From Candidatus Bipolaricaulota bacterium (GTDB taxonomy: Bacteria > Bipolaricaulota > Bipolaricaulia > Bipolaricaulales > Bipolaricaulaceae), in assembly GCA_021163465.1 (NCBI GenBank), contig JAGGWU010000181.1, positions 1 through 10,815 on the forward strand: a stretch of DNA of 10,815 nt. Direction: 5' to 3'. A program made the translations under genes and the position numbers. Of the stretch, positions 1 to 5,660 are shown one piece after another (the stretch's first letter is position 1; each line of letters begins with the position of its first letter). The notes under the pieces are model-generated. The model did no database searches. It worked only from the letters and a program-made list of their open reading frames with translations, and was not told the DNA's origin.

Positions 1-137
1 ATCTTAGGGCTACCAGAATCGCCCCGCGGTAAAGGGACGACCCCAAAAGGACCGCCCCCGGGGCGTATTCTGGGCCACGGGGGCGGTCCTTTTGGGGTCG
101 TCCCTTTACCGCGGGGCGATTCTGGTAGCCCTAAGAT
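1..137. repeat. Perfect 60-bp inverted repeat at the window edge
   Basis: Bases 1-60 are the exact reverse complement of bases 78-137, with a 17-nt unpaired spacer (61-77). There is no mismatch in the arms and pairing stops abruptly at both ends of the spacer. The right arm reads in frame as the end of an ABC permease that continues to base 253, so the right arm is the native copy and the left arm an inverted duplicate. The repeat starts at base 1, and such fold-backs are commonly produced at contig ends by chimeric reads or assembly. A true biological palindrome is less likely because it would interrupt the permease. Confidence 0.95.
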
Positions 138-253
138 ACGGGAGCGTGCTCGGCTTTACCGCATCGGATCTCAAGCTCCTTACGGCCTTGGTGGTTCTGG
201 GAGCGTTGATGGCCCCGGCCATCCGGGCACGCCTGCGGGGTGAGGAGGCATGA
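62..253 (+). CDS. ABC transporter permease, C-terminal fragment (TrpXYZ-type uptake system)
   Basis: This is an open frame ending in TGA at 251-253, with no start in the window. The readable C-terminus contains a hydrophobic stretch (ATGAVLLGSSLY, then GAILVALRYGSVLGF) followed by ASDLKLLTALVVLGALMAP and a basic tail. The 'DLKLLTAL' ending followed by a last membrane helix is what I expect for the inner-membrane permease paired with TrpX/Y/Z-like ATPases. Its stop overlaps the ATPase start (ATGA at 250-253), so the two are translationally coupled. The gene is broken upstream by the inverted repeat: reading back into the left arm gives a stop at 5-7, and everything before about base 62 is probably artefactual. 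Assignment rests mainly on the partner ATPase. Confidence 0.6.
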   Translation, partial: GVFWATGAVLLGSSLYRGAILVALRYGSVLGFTASDLKLLTALVVLGALMAPAIRARLRGEEA

Positions 254-1053
254 TCCTCGAGTTATCCGGGATCTGGAAGATATTCCGGTTGGGAACGGAG
301 GCGGTGGAGGCACTCTGTGGGGTGGATCTGGCGCTTGAGGAAGGGGAATTCGTCACGGTGATCGGATCCAACGGGGCCGGCAAAAGCACCCTCCTCAACG
401 TGATCGCCGGAACATGCAGGCCCAATCGGGGAAAGGTTAGGATCGGGGGAAGGGATGTCACCAAGTGGCCGGCCCATCGTCGGGCCCGGTGGATAGGGAG
501 GGTATTCCAGGACCCCCTAAAAGGAACGGCGGCGCACATGACGTTGGCGGAGAACTTGGCCCTGGCGTTGAAGAAGGGACGCCGCGGCCTCTCCTTGCTG
601 CTCACGCCGGCACGCAAACGTTACCTGAGGAAGCTGCTTGAGCCTTTGGGGATGGAGCTCGAGCGGCGGCTCGGCGAGCGGGTGGGCCATCTTTCCGGCG
701 GAGAGCGTCAGGCGGTAACGGTCCTCATGGCCACTTTAGCCCGGCCGAAGCTCCTCCTCTTGGACGAACATACCGCGGCCCTCGACCCCGCCAACGCGGA
801 AAAGGTTTTGGAGATAACGGAGAGGCTGGTGGAGGAATCCCGTATCACCACCCTGATGGTCACCCACCGCATGGACCAAGCCCTCTCGCTGGGCAACCGG
901 TTGATCATGATGCACAAAGGTAAGATCCGCTTGGACCTTTCCGCGGAGGAGAAAGAACATCTGAGTGTCGCGGACTTGGTGGACCTATTCCGGCAGCTGG
1001 GGGTCACCGACGACGCTTTGCTTTTGGCCGGAAACGGCGTGGACAAAACGTAA
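250..1053 (+). CDS. ABC transporter ATPase, TrpXYZ/COG1101-like
   Basis: A 267-residue cytoplasmic nucleotide-binding subunit that would energise an uptake ABC transporter. Visible motifs are Walker A GSNGAGKST (39-47), Q-loop glutamine in VFQDP (Q87), signature LSGGERQ (148-154), Walker B KLLLLDE (167-173) with the unusual D-loop region HTAALDP, and the H-loop histidine in VTHRMDQAL (H206). 'LDEHTAALDP' in place of the usual 'LDEPTAGLDP' is characteristic of the ATPases paired with TrpX-like (ABC_sub_bind) solute-binding proteins; the substrate may be an amino acid but cannot be read from this subunit. The ATG at 250 overlaps the permease stop and has GAGGAGG just upstream. The substrate-binding protein is not in the window and presumably lies upstream of the edge. 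Confidence 0.93.
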   Translation: MILELSGIWKIFRLGTEAVEALCGVDLALEEGEFVTVIGSNGAGKSTLLNVIAGTCRPNRGKVRIGGRDVTKWPAHRRARWIGRVFQDPLKGTAAHMTLAENLALALKKGRRGLSLLLTPARKRYLRKLLEPLGMELERRLGERVGHLSGGERQAVTVLMATLARPKLLLLDEHTAALDPANAEKVLEITERLVEESRITTLMVTHRMDQALSLGNRLIMMHKGKIRLDLSAEEKEHLSVADLVDLFRQLGVTDDALLLAGNGVDKT

Positions 1054-1215
1054 GATCTCCGCCCTTCGAAGCGACCCCGATCGTGCCACTGTTTGCTCGT
1101 GCGGGCGAGATAAAGCGGCCGGAGGTGTCTCGGAGAGGATAGACACCGCCCCTCGTCGAAGCGGGTTTGGAAGTCCCGGGGGGAAGAACTGCCGGCGAAA
1201 AGGGGTGATTGATCC

Positions 1216-1647
1216 CTAATCTCCGCCTGCCCTATGTTTCGACCCCTGCTCCGCCTCCAAGAGCTTGAGGAGTTCCCTGTCGGCTGGCGCAAGGGAAAGC
1301 TTCTTTACCTCCTCCCACGGGACCCAGCGGACCTCCTCACAGCCCAAGGGCGTCGGTTTCCCCCGGGTAACCCGCGCCCGGAAAAGATAGAGGTGGACGA
1401 TAAACCCCCCGTAATCGTATGGGACCGCCGCTACTTCCTCCCCCACCTCCACCTGGATCCCCAGCTCCTCCCGGAGCTCCCGGGCTAAGCAATCCCGCAG
1501 GCTTTCCCCCGGCTCCAGCGCCCCACCGGGGAACTCCCACAATCCTCCCTGGACGTCGTCCCGATGGCGCTTGGCCATGAGGACCTCCCCTTTGCGGAGG
1601 ATCAGGGCGGCCGCCACCTTGATCACCGGTTTCCTGCCCCTCCCCAT
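1216..1647 (-). CDS. MutT-like Nudix hydrolase
   Basis: A 143-residue soluble Nudix protein, close in size to MutT. The complete Nudix box GX5EX7REUXEEXGU is present at residues 42-64 (GALEPGE then RELREELGI), preceded by LWEFPGG (36-42), which is typical of the 8-oxo-dGTP diphosphatase/ADP-ribose pyrophosphatase branch. It would hydrolyse a nucleoside diphosphate linked to another group, releasing phosphate or NMP, using Mg2+ bound by the box glutamates. I chose the ATG at 1647 because it overlaps the permease stop (TGATG) with GGGAG just upstream. A longer reading from a TTG at 1698 would overlap the permease by about 50 bp and has no ribosome binding site; an ATG at 1656 is also possible. 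It is the last gene of the ABC-2 exporter operon. The exact substrate is not predictable; sanitation of oxidised nucleotides is the default inference. Confidence 0.92.
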   Translation of the reverse strand: MGRGRKPVIKVAAALILRKGEVLMAKRHRDDVQGGLWEFPGGALEPGESLRDCLARELREELGIQVEVGEEVAAVPYDYGGFIVHLYLFRARVTRGKPTPLGCEEVRWVPWEEVKKLSLAPADRELLKLLEAEQGSKHRAGGD

Positions 1648-2732
1648 CACTCCCATTTGAAAAACTTTACCGAAAGGAGGCCGCACAAGACCAACCAAGC
1701 CGAAAGCACTGCAAGATCAACCCGAAGGGGGAAGAGGGGGGCAGCGCCCACCATGGTCTGTCGCAGGGCATCCCCGAGGTAGGTGAGGGGAAGGGCGTAG
1801 ATCACGGGCTTCAGCACCCCGGGCATCCACTCCACCGGCCAAAAGATCCCGGAAAGGAACATCATGGGGAAGTTCACCACCTGCAAGAGCGCGTTTCCCG
1901 ACTCCACCGTGCGGGCAAGTGAGGCGATGAGGTACCCCAGCGATACGAAGGTGAGCGCCCCGAGAAGCACCACCCCGGCCACCGCCGCCTTGCTTCCCAA
2001 GATAGGGACCCCGAAGACGAAGTGTCCCACCAGGGTGATGATCCCCGCCTGAAGGAGGGCGATGGTCACCCGCTGTGAGACCTGGGCCCCGATGAAGATG
2101 CTTCGGGGGACGGGGGCCGCCCAGAACCGGCGCAGGATCTTGCGTTCGCGCATCTGGAGCAGCGTCCCCGCCACGCCGAAAAGCCCGAGCTGCAAGAGGG
2201 CCATGGCCACCACCCCGGGGAGCATGTAATCGATGGCCCGGAACTCCTGGGCCTGGATGGGCTTCTTCACCAACACGAACGCCCGGGGGCGCCCGGTTCG
2301 GGCCCGCTCGGCCTCCACCAGGAACCGGTCCACCACCGAAACGAGGATCTGGGCCGTGTTACCCTTGGCAGCGTCGTAATAGAGCTCCACCTCCGCCTGT
2401 TCGCCGCGGGAAAGGGAGGAGACCATGCCCTCGGGAAGGATGAGGACCCCGTCCCGATCGCCGTCCTCCAGGGCCGCCAGCTCCTCCTCCCGGGTTCCCC
2501 GGAAGATCTCCATGGCCGGTATTTGCTCCAAGCCGGAGAGGAGCCCTGCCGCCACGGGATCTCCCTCCGGGGCCACCACCCCGAGGCGGAACCGGACCTC
2601 GTTTTCGCCGCCGAAGACGAACCCGAAAAGGAGAACGAAGAGCACGGGGAAGGCCAACATCCAAAAAAGGGCCATCCGGTCACGCACGAACTGCTTGGTC
2701 ATGGCGGAAAAGAGCGTAAGATATGCTCTCAT
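1647..2732 (-). CDS. ABC-2 type transporter permease (exporter)
   Basis: A 361-residue inner-membrane protein of the ABC-2 family (ABC2_membrane_3 architecture). It has one N-terminal membrane helix (about residues 21-42, MALFWMLAFPVLFVLLFGFV), a large extracytoplasmic domain of about 120 residues, and five further hydrophobic segments from about residue 168 to the end, including MLPGVVAMALLQLGLFGVAG and FPMMFLSGIFWPVEWM. The GxFWP-type motif before the fifth helix is typical of drug, lipid or polysaccharide efflux permeases. The ATG at 2732 has AGGAGG about eight bases upstream and overlaps the stop of the ATPase gene (ATGA). With its ATPase it would form a dimeric exporter; the substrate is unknown. 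The family includes NatB- and DrrB-like proteins. Confidence 0.92.
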   Translation of the reverse strand: MRAYLTLFSAMTKQFVRDRMALFWMLAFPVLFVLLFGFVFGGENEVRFRLGVVAPEGDPVAAGLLSGLEQIPAMEIFRGTREEELAALEDGDRDGVLILPEGMVSSLSRGEQAEVELYYDAAKGNTAQILVSVVDRFLVEAERARTGRPRAFVLVKKPIQAQEFRAIDYMLPGVVAMALLQLGLFGVAGTLLQMRERKILRRFWAAPVPRSIFIGAQVSQRVTIALLQAGIITLVGHFVFGVPILGSKAAVAGVVLLGALTFVSLGYLIASLARTVESGNALLQVVNFPMMFLSGIFWPVEWMPGVLKPVIYALPLTYLGDALRQTMVGAAPLFPLRVDLAVLSAWLVLCGLLSVKFFKWE

Positions 2733-3652
2733 TCCCTGATCCTCCTTCCCGTAAGGAGGAGATAGACATCCTCCAGGGAGGGCCGCCGCCAGATGAGGTC
2801 CCGAAGCGGCAACCTCCCGGCGGCAACGAGCTCCGCCAGGGCGCGGAAGGTGCTCACGGTATCGTCACTGTAGAGCACCAAGTTCCCGGACTCCTCCCGT
2901 ACAATCCGCCGCACCCCCGGGAGGCCCTCCAGGGCCCCTTCCTCCAGATCCGCCTGTAGCTCCAGCTCCAAGGCGGTCTCCCTTAAGTGCTCCCGTACGA
3001 GCTCGGCCGGGGGACCCAGGGCGATGATCCGGCCGTGGTCCATGATGGCCACGCGATCGCACAGGTATTCGGCCTCCTCCATGTAGTGGGTGGTAAGAAG
3101 GACCGTCTTTCCTTCGGCCTTGAGGCTCAGGATGAGGTCCCAGAGGGCCCGGCGGGCCTGGGGATCGAGCCCTGCGGTGGGCTCGTCCAGGATGAGGAGC
3201 TCGGGATCGTTGACCAACGCCAGGGCCACGGCCAGGCGTTGTCTTTGCCCTCCCGAGAGGTTTTTCACACAGCTTTTCCGTTTCTCTGTGAGGGCTACGA
3301 GCTCAACAAGCTCTTGGATATCGCGGTGGCGGGGGTAGAGTTGGGCGAAGGTGAAGAGCAACTCCTCCACCGTGAGCAAGCCCAAGTAAGCCGTTTCCTG
3401 AAGCTGGATTCCGAGTTTGGCCTTGAGGCGATAATTGGTGGGGGAGGGGGTTTCCCCGAGGACCTCGATTCGGCCGGCATCGGGGACGCGGAGCCCCTCG
3501 ATACACTCCACGGTGGTGGTCTTCCCCGCCCCGTTGGGCCCCAGGAGCCCGAACACCTCTCCCCGGGCCACCCGGAAGGAGATGCCATTCACAGCGGTGA
3601 CATCCCCGTACCGTTTCACCAGGCCTTCCACCGAAACGACCTCTTCCATCAT
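2729..3652 (-). CDS. ABC-2 exporter ATPase (DrrA/NatA-like)
   Basis: A 307-residue ATPase partner of the downstream permease. Motifs, numbered from the ATG at 3652: Walker A GPNGAGKTT (38-46), Q-loop Q85, signature LSGGQRQR (132-139), Walker B LLILDE (152-157) followed by PTAGLDP, and H-loop H189. After the nucleotide-binding domain comes the C-terminal extension of about 90 residues usual for DrrA/NatA/CcmA-type export ATPases, ending in the common SLEDVYLLLTG motif. The frame stays open to an ATG at 3679, but I prefer 3652 (or 3649): family members usually start a few residues before the first beta strand, and the upstream codons look non-coding. No clear Shine-Dalgarno precedes either start, only G-rich sequence. 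Its stop overlaps the permease start. Confidence 0.93.
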   Translation of the reverse strand: MMEEVVSVEGLVKRYGDVTAVNGISFRVARGEVFGLLGPNGAGKTTTVECIEGLRVPDAGRIEVLGETPSPTNYRLKAKLGIQLQETAYLGLLTVEELLFTFAQLYPRHRDIQELVELVALTEKRKSCVKNLSGGQRQRLAVALALVNDPELLILDEPTAGLDPQARRALWDLILSLKAEGKTVLLTTHYMEEAEYLCDRVAIMDHGRIIALGPPAELVREHLRETALELELQADLEEGALEGLPGVRRIVREESGNLVLYSDDTVSTFRALAELVAAGRLPLRDLIWRRPSLEDVYLLLTGRRIRE

Positions 3653-3788
3653 CCCCGACCCCCATTTTTTCGCGATCATACCATAGGCGCATGGCCTTTA
3701 CCTCCCAGGATTCTTCTGCAAGATCCTCTAAACGCAGGGGGCCTCATCTATTGTTGCGGAAAACGGGCCAATCCAACACGCTGCGGCT

Positions 3789-3990
3789 TTATCTCGGGGA
3801 AACGGTGCCCCAGCGGCCCTTTCCCTCGCCCGCTTCGGAAGGCCCGCTATAGGGGCCCGCATTGCATGTCCTGACCTTGTACCAGTAGGTCTTGTTGGGA
3901 GTAAGTTGCAGGTCCTCGTATCCCACGCCGGCATAATCCCGATCAGTAGTGGAGGGAGATTTGCCGAGGAATAGATTTCCGCGATAATGA
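3789..3990 (-). pseudogene. Remnant of an FN3-domain protein
   Basis: Read on the minus strand, this stretch encodes ...DYAGVGYEDLQL, TPNKTYWYKVRTCNAG and PYSGPSEAGEGKG, ending in TAA at 3791-3789. The core TYWYKVRxCNA is the F-strand signature repeated in the FN3 lipoprotein at 5661-7223 (TYWYKVRACNAAGC). The match is visible at the DNA level: about 33 bases from 'acctactggtac' differ at only two positions from the copy near 6230. No start or signal peptide is present, the domain's N-terminal half is not recognisable, and the frame runs into the opposite-strand coiled-coil gene. It is best read as a decayed or truncated paralogue of the lipoprotein in inverted orientation. Its upstream limit is uncertain (secure to about 3945). 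Confidence 0.7.
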
Positions 3991-3997
3991 AACTGTG

Positions 3998-4363
3998 ATG
4001 AGTTTAGCGGTAAAGGTGTATGAAGCGTTCAAGGACGATGAGAGGAAGGCGAAGGTCCTCTCCGAGGTGATCGACGAGCTCGAGAGCCGGATCGCTCCGC
4101 TACGGGATGTGGCCACGAAGGGGGACCTGGAAGTCACAAAGCTCGCCCTCCAGAAGGAGATCGAGGAGGTCCGCAAGGAGATCGAGCAGGTACGGGGTGA
4201 GGTGGAGCAGATGAGGCTTTCGCTGCAGAAGGAGATCGAGCAGGTGCGGCTTTCGCTGGAGAAGCGGATCGAGGAAGTGAAGGCGAGTGTGGTCAAGTGG
4301 GTGGTAGGCCTTCTGGTGGTGCAGACAGGGGTGATCGTCTCGGTGATCGCCCTCGTGCGTTAA
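3998..4363 (+). CDS. Small coiled-coil protein with C-terminal membrane anchor (DUF1640-like)
   Basis: A 121-residue protein. Residues 1-35 (MSLAVKVYEAFKDDERKAKV...) form a short amphipathic region. About residues 50-97 are a regular coiled coil rich in K/E/I/V/R with near repeats such as LQKEIEEV and LQKEIEQV, and 98-120 (VVKWVVGLLVVQTGVIVSVIALV) is one hydrophobic segment near the C-terminus. This architecture matches DUF1640/CCDC90-like small bacterial coiled-coil proteins, whose role is unknown. Oligomerisation at the membrane is inferred from structure only. I start at the ATG at 3998; a GTG directly before it (3995) is the alternative, and neither has a convincing ribosome binding site. 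The TAA stop sits at the edge of a decayed REP repeat. Its repetitive coding DNA reflects the coiled coil, not the REP family. Confidence 0.8.
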   Translation: MSLAVKVYEAFKDDERKAKVLSEVIDELESRIAPLRDVATKGDLEVTKLALQKEIEEVRKEIEQVRGEVEQMRLSLQKEIEQVRLSLEKRIEEVKASVVKWVVGLLVVQTGVIVSVIALVR

Positions 4364-4364
4364 A

Positions 4365-4713
4365 CGAGGGGATAAACCCTTGATAACGTCGGAGATCCCT
4401 GACAACGTCGGAGAATAAAACCCGTTAACGTCGGGGATAAACCCCTTATGACGTCGGGGATAAACCCCGACGCTACGGGTTTGGTTTTCCACCAATTCCG
4501 TTATTTCTCGTAGCGTCGCAGCTTGTCTGCGACGTTTCCCGGATAACGTCGGGATAAACCCCGTTGACGTCGGGGATAAACCCCTCCATAACGTCGGGGA
4601 TAAACCCCTCCATAACGTCGGGGATAAACCCCTCCATAACGTCGGGGATAAACCCCGACGCTACAGGTTTCGTTTTCCGCGGTTTTCCGTAGCGTCGCAC
4701 CTTATGTGCGACG
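4365..4713. repeat. REP array 1, downstream of the RAYT gene
   Basis: This gene-free stretch is almost entirely palindromic repeats. Intact REPs (5' GTAG head, 8-bp stem, 5-nt loop): 4452-4476 (-), 4510-4534 (+), 4640-4664 (-) and 4689-4713 (+). Head-to-head pairs are 4452-4534 and 4640-4713. Truncated or decayed copies fill 4365-4450 and 4542-4639. The last hairpin touches the RAYT stop codon at 4714-4716. The plus-strand elements carry inner stem CAG:CTG (loop CTTGT) and CAC:GTG (loop CTTAT); the minus-strand elements carry GGG:CCC with loop TTTAT. Confidence 0.9.
4567..4660. repeat. 24-bp tandem repeat of truncated REPs
   Basis: The word ACGTCGGGG starts at 4567, 4591, 4615 and 4639, an exact 24-bp period. 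Each of the first three units is the REP hairpin half followed by TCCAT-like linker and lacks the last 7-8 nt of the intact element (on the minus strand, the GTAG head and start of the stem). The fourth unit is the intact minus-strand REP 4640-4664. The period is a multiple of three, so a spurious minus-strand frame reads GFIPDVME repeats. Confidence 0.9.
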
Positions 4714-5190
4714 CTATCGGATATCGAACACGAACGAACCGCCATAGGGATAATCGCTCGCTTTCCTCACCAGCCCCTTGCGCACGGGGTTATTGAGGAT
4801 ATAGCGGGCTACTTCCTCCAGCCTCTCTTCTTTACGAAGGACGTGATCGTAGAAACCACGCTGCCAGAGCTTCCCCTTCCCTCCCGAGGCCCAAAAGACG
4901 CGGGTGCTTTTCCCCTTGAGAAGCTGAACAAACCGTACGGCATCGCAACCAACGGCCGGGGAGAAAAGGAGATGAAGATGGTCGGGCATGAAACAGTAAG
5001 CGTAAACCCTCACCCCATACTCCTCGGCCACGACCCGCAACAGGGAAACGAGTTTCTCCACCAGGAGCCGGTTTGCCAGATAGGGACGCCGGCGATAGGT
5101 GCCGATGATCACGTGGATGGGGCGGGGGGAGGAATAGTCATAGTGTGTAAGCCGTAGGGAACGACGTTTGCCGAAGGATTTGTAACCCAT
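4714..5190 (-). CDS. REP-associated tyrosine transposase (RAYT, IS200-like Y1)
   Basis: A 158-residue single-domain Y1 HUH nuclease of the Transposase_17/RAYT family. It starts with GKRRSLRLTHYDYSSPRPIHV and ends with the usual YPYGGS. The metal-binding HUH pair is PDHLHLLF (H71, H73), and the catalytic tyrosine position is Y130 in YILNNPV; WQRGFYDHVLR lies between. All key residues are present, so it is probably active. RAYTs bind and cleave single-stranded REP hairpins that carry a GTAG/GGAG head, and are linked to REP/REPIN dispersal. Here REP arrays flank both ends. The ATG at 5190 is chosen because the family normally begins just before the RRSLRL motif; an upstream TTG at 5226 adds 12 residues, and neither has a Shine-Dalgarno. 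The TAG stop directly abuts a REP hairpin (4689-4713). No terminal IS ends or target duplications were identified, as expected for RAYTs. Confidence 0.93.
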   Translation of the reverse strand: MGYKSFGKRRSLRLTHYDYSSPRPIHVIIGTYRRRPYLANRLLVEKLVSLLRVVAEEYGVRVYAYCFMPDHLHLLFSPAVGCDAVRFVQLLKGKSTRVFWASGGKGKLWQRGFYDHVLRKEERLEEVARYILNNPVRKGLVRKASDYPYGGSFVFDIR

Positions 5191-5254
5191 GTTGGAATTG
5201 TAGAGCCGGGGCAACGTGGGGGACAAAAACGGACGGCGGGGATCCCGTCACCTC

Positions 5255-5572
5255 GTAGCGTCGCAGCTTGTCTGCGACGTTTCCCGTTAACGTTTATAAC
5301 GTCGGGGATAAACCCCGACGCTACCGATCTCGTTTTTCGTAGAACGTAGCGTCGCACCTCGTGTGCGACGTTTCCGGATAACGTTGGGATAAACCTCGAA
5401 TAACGTCGGGGACGAACCCCGACGCTACCGATCTCGTTTTTCGTAGAACGTAGCGTCGCACCTCGTGTGCGACGTTATCGGGTAACGTTGGGATAAACCT
5501 CGAATAACGTCGGGGACAAGCCCCGACGCTACTGGTTTCGTTTATAACGTCGGGGATAAACCCCGACGCTAC
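5255..5572. repeat. REP array 2, upstream of the RAYT gene
   Basis: Seven intact REPs: 5255-5279 (+), 5300-5324 (-), 5346-5370 (+), 5404-5428 (-), 5450-5474 (+), 5508-5532 (-) and 5548-5572 (-). Head-to-head pairs are 5300-5370 and 5404-5474, each with a 21-nt spacer. Truncated copies (AACGTTGGGATAAACCT) lie near 5380-5400 and 5484-5503. Loops on the GTAG strand include CTTGT, CTCGT, TTTAT and TTCGT. The array ends about 30 bp before the candidate promoter of the FN3 lipoprotein gene. Confidence 0.92.
5321..5528. repeat. 104-bp direct tandem duplication inside REP array 2
   Basis: Bases 5321-5424 and 5425-5528 are two adjacent direct copies that differ at only a handful of positions (after CGACGTT, and in one loop, ACGAA versus ACAAG). 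Each copy contains one plus-strand REP, one truncated REP and one minus-strand REP hairpin. It looks like a recent tandem duplication of a composite unit. Confidence 0.9.
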
Positions 5573-5604
5573 CTATCATTGGATCGACCGTCCTTTCCCT
5601 GGAT

Positions 5605-5633
5605 TTGTTATGCTTCCTTGCATTTCCTACCAT
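5605..5633 (+). promoter_or_regulatory. Candidate sigma-70-type promoter for the FN3 lipoprotein gene
   Basis: TTGTTA at 5605-5610 and TACCAT at 5628-5633 are separated by 17 bp; each matches four of six consensus positions. They lie 28 bp upstream of the ATG and downstream of the last REP. The match is weak, and the organism's promoter consensus is unknown. Confidence 0.3.
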
Positions 5634-5660
5634 GTTGGACGGAGGAACAAAGGAGGAAAG

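Noticed and set aside
1124..1147. Hairpin GGTGTCT / AGACACC between the convergent ATPase and Nudix genes
   Set aside because: The 7-bp stem has a 10-nt loop and no T tract on either strand, so I cannot support a terminator. The rest of 1054-1215 shows nothing else.
3652..3692. TATGAT as a -10 box for the exporter operon
   Set aside because: No acceptable -35 hexamer lies 16-18 bp upstream, so it remains a single-hexamer match.
2987..3874. Plus-strand ORF of 295 codons
   Set aside because: It is antisense to the exporter ATPase, whose motifs are complete; the shadow has no domain or ribosome binding site.
4350..4370. CCCTCG / CGAGGG hairpin at the end of the coiled-coil gene as a terminator
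   Set aside because: The stem is only 6 bp, the loop contains the stop codon and no T run follows; its right arm belongs to a decayed REP.
4473..4745. Minus-strand ORF with GFIPDVME repeats
   Set aside because: It is the 24-bp REP tandem read in a stop-free frame. It overlaps the end of the RAYT gene, and it lacks a ribosome binding site and homology to a protein family I know.
5109..5357. Minus-strand ORF of 82 codons over REP array 2
   Set aside because: It consists of REP-derived words (VASGFIPDV) and then runs antiparallel-frame through the start of the RAYT gene.
4365..5572. CRISPR array
   Set aside because: Repeats are variable, self-complementary, of mixed orientation, with repeat-derived and irregular spacers; no cas gene is present. 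REP elements explain them.
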